Positions 5,965 through 7,009 of a DNA stretch of 7,009 bases are shown piece after piece. The translations under genes and the position numbers were made by a program. The notes beneath the pieces were generated by a model, which searched no databases, was not told where the DNA came from, and was given only the letters and a program-made list of their open reading frames with translations. The DNA comes from CAZFUY01 sp964522445 (GTDB lineage Bacteria > Pseudomonadota > Gammaproteobacteria > SZUA-229). The DNA lies in NCBI GenBank assembly GCA_964522445.1, contig CAZFUY010000127.1, positions 1 to 7,009 on the forward strand. The letters are read 5' to 3'. Position 1 is the first letter of the stretch, and every line of letters begins with the position of its first letter.

Positions 5965-5997
5965 TTAAACATTACTTCAGTAGAAATACTATATACT
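5965..5997 (+). promoter_or_regulatory. Candidate crp promoter region
   Basis: TTAAAC (5965-5970) is followed after 16 bp by TACTAT (5987-5992), and a better -10-like hexamer TATACT lies at 5992-5997 but at 21-bp spacing. Either would give a leader of roughly 25-40 nt before the crp ATG. The matches are weak and the background AT-rich, so only the general position is suggested. Confidence 0.25.
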
Positions 5998-6030
5998 CAC
6001 TATAAACACGGAAAATAACACATTACGCCA

Positions 6031-6684
6031 ATGACTCTACTGCCTAAAATTGATACATCCAACCCCTCACTGGAACGATTCCTGAGTAATTGTCACCGTA
6101 AAAGTTACCCAGCAAAGAAAAACATCATCCACGAGGGCGATAAGCCACAAAGCCTCTACTATATCATCAAGGGCTCTGTCAGCGTAATGGCAGAAAACGA
6201 TGATGGCTCAGAAATAATCCTTGCTTTTCTTAATGCGGGCGACTTCTTTGGTGAGGCAGGCCTGTTTAAGGAAAACCTGGATCGAAGCGCCATGATTATT
6301 GCTAAAAGCGCCTGTGAAATAGCTGAAATCAGTTATATGCAATTCCATAAACTGGTGGCAGAAGATCCTGAAATTCTATTTATGTTATCAGGCCAGATTT
6401 TTGATCGGCTAATTAAAACCAGCCAGAAAGTTCGCGATCTTATATTCCTCGATGTATCGGGCCGTATCGCCCGCACCCTGCTAGAACTCAGCCAGCAACC
6501 GGATGCCATGACACACCCTGATGGCATGCAAATCAAAATTACCCGTCAGGATATCGCAAAAATTGTGGGCTGCTCCCGCGAAATGGCAGGACGCGTACTA
6601 AAAGAACTGGAAGAAGATGGTTTAATTAGCGCTCATGGAAAAACGATTGTGATACATGATACGCCTGATTATAAAGTGCGTTAG
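6031..6684 (+). CDS. crp: Crp/Vfr-like cAMP receptor protein, global transcription regulator
   Basis: This 217-residue protein aligns along its whole length with E. coli CRP and Pseudomonas Vfr. The cyclic-nucleotide pocket is intact: G74-E75 in GDFFGEAGLF, R85-S86, and T130-S131 on the long dimerisation helix (corresponding to CRP G71, E72, R82, S83, T127 and S128). Binding of cAMP is therefore expected. The hinge and DNA-binding domain include DAMTHPDGMQIKITRQ and a helix-turn-helix whose recognition helix reads CSREMAGRVLK. R183, E184 and R188 match the CRP residues that read TGTGA. The REM-GRVLK spelling is closer to Vfr than to E. coli CRP. The C-terminus is a few residues longer (HDTPDYKVR). 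There is no clear ribosome site. It is divergent from the yhfA-like gene and convergent with trpC, 14 bp apart, an arrangement I recall for trpC-vfr-OsmC in Pseudomonas. Confidence 0.94.
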   Translation: MTLLPKIDTSNPSLERFLSNCHRKSYPAKKNIIHEGDKPQSLYYIIKGSVSVMAENDDGSEIILAFLNAGDFFGEAGLFKENLDRSAMIIAKSACEIAEISYMQFHKLVAEDPEILFMLSGQIFDRLIKTSQKVRDLIFLDVSGRIARTLLELSQQPDAMTHPDGMQIKITRQDIAKIVGCSREMAGRVLKELEEDGLISAHGKTIVIHDTPDYKVR

Positions 6685-6698
6685 AACACTGTTATTTT

Positions 6699-7009
6699 CT
6701 AGTTAAATAATTCGGCTAATTTCTTACCTGGGTCATCTGCCCGCATAAATGCTTCACCAACCAGAAAAGCATTTACATTATTGTCGCGCATTAACTTCAC
6801 ATCTTCAGGCACATGAATACCACTTTCAGTTACCAAAATACGGTCATCTGGCATCATATCAAGCATATCCAGTGTGTTTTTTAAGCTGACATCAAAAGTA
6901 CGCAGATTTCTATTATTAACACCAATTAATTTTGCACCACTCATAAGAGCACGCTCCATCTCTTCTCTGTCATGCACTTCCATAAGCACATCCATATCCA
7001 GATGATGCG
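6699..7009 (-). CDS. trpC: Indole-3-glycerol phosphate synthase, C-terminal part (partial)
   Basis: The last 103 codons of a gene running off the right edge are visible; its start lies beyond the window. The TIM-barrel C-terminal motifs are clear: VLMEVHD with a conserved catalytic-region glutamate, LIGVNNRNLRTF (asparagine of the phosphate/substrate region), VTESGIH, and AFLVGEAFMRADDPG near the end. This enzyme closes the indole ring from carboxyphenylaminodeoxyribulose phosphate in tryptophan biosynthesis. A methionine codon at 6995 is internal (the barrel continues upstream as HHLD-), not a start. No terminator was recognised in the 14-bp gap to crp, so read-through between the two convergent genes is possible. 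Confidence 0.95.
   Translation of the reverse strand, partial: HHLDMDVLMEVHDREEMERALMSGAKLIGVNNRNLRTFDVSLKNTLDMLDMMPDDRILVTESGIHVPEDVKLMRDNNVNAFLVGEAFMRADDPGKKLAELFN

Larger units (their letters stand above)
5666..6030. other. Divergent intergenic region between yhfA-like and crp-like genes
   Basis: This 365-bp stretch has no convincing gene on either strand. It contains a period-6 C-rich microrepeat next to yhfA (5668-5685: CCCTCA, CCCTAA, CCCCAA), the palindromic element (5677-5920), and about 110 bp of AT-rich leader before crp. A 90-codon plus-strand frame that overlaps its left end is the antisense of yhfA and is not believed. No full TGTGA-N6-TCACA CRP operator was found. Confidence 0.8.

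Noticed and set aside
5921..6030. CRP operator for autoregulation of crp
   Set aside because: TCACT at 5997-6001 (and TCACA at 5737-5741 in the upstream element) lack a TGTGA partner at the required spacing.
6333..6536. Minus-strand frame within the crp-like gene
   Set aside because: Antisense of a strongly conserved coding region.
1..7009. tRNA, rRNA, CRISPR arrays, riboswitches or phage genes
   Set aside because: No cloverleaf, regularly spaced repeats, known riboswitch cores or phage-type proteins were recognised on either strand.

Overview
The window looks like part of a draft genome or MAG contig from an AT-rich gammaproteobacterium. Three things support this. Several proteins are gammaproteobacterial in type: a Crp/Vfr-like regulator, a YhfA-type OsmC protein, Hsp33 and TrpC. 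The crp, yhfA and trpC genes sit in an arrangement known from that class. The end of gatB implies use of the GatCAB tRNA-dependent amidotransferase route. The genus cannot be named from this sequence. A run of exactly 100 N (1085-1184) is a scaffold gap.

Layout. The left edge holds the last codons of gatB (+), then a 75-bp element with perfect 18-bp inverted repeats. Right after it comes hslO (+, Hsp33 redox chaperone), whose last residues fall into the gap. On the other side of the gap a gamma-glutamyltransferase-like gene (-) is visible only as its N-terminal half. It is divergent from a guanine-deaminase-like gene (+, 2063-2542). Next come four minus-strand genes, transcribed in this order: yhfA-like OsmC protein (5252-5665), DUF885 zinc-peptidase-like protein (3512-5173), stand-alone CZB zinc-binding protein (3104-3463) and TerB-domain protein (2576-3037). 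Spacers of 48-78 bp make one or two transcripts plausible. Divergent from yhfA is the crp/vfr-like gene (+, 6031-6684). It converges, only 14 bp apart, on the C-terminal part of trpC (-), which runs off the right edge.

The 365-bp region between yhfA and crp is mostly a non-coding palindromic, MITE-like element. It has perfect 21-bp outer inverted repeats bounded by TA and a long imperfect inner stem. One arm is interrupted by exactly 82 bp.

Functionally this is mainly a housekeeping region: translation, tryptophan synthesis, global regulation and thiol/redox protection. I do not see a clear new multi-gene system. The least ordinary items are the two inverted-repeat elements, the gamma-glutamyltransferase variant lacking the usual DFRE arginine, and the uncharacterised cluster of DUF885, CZB and TerB genes.
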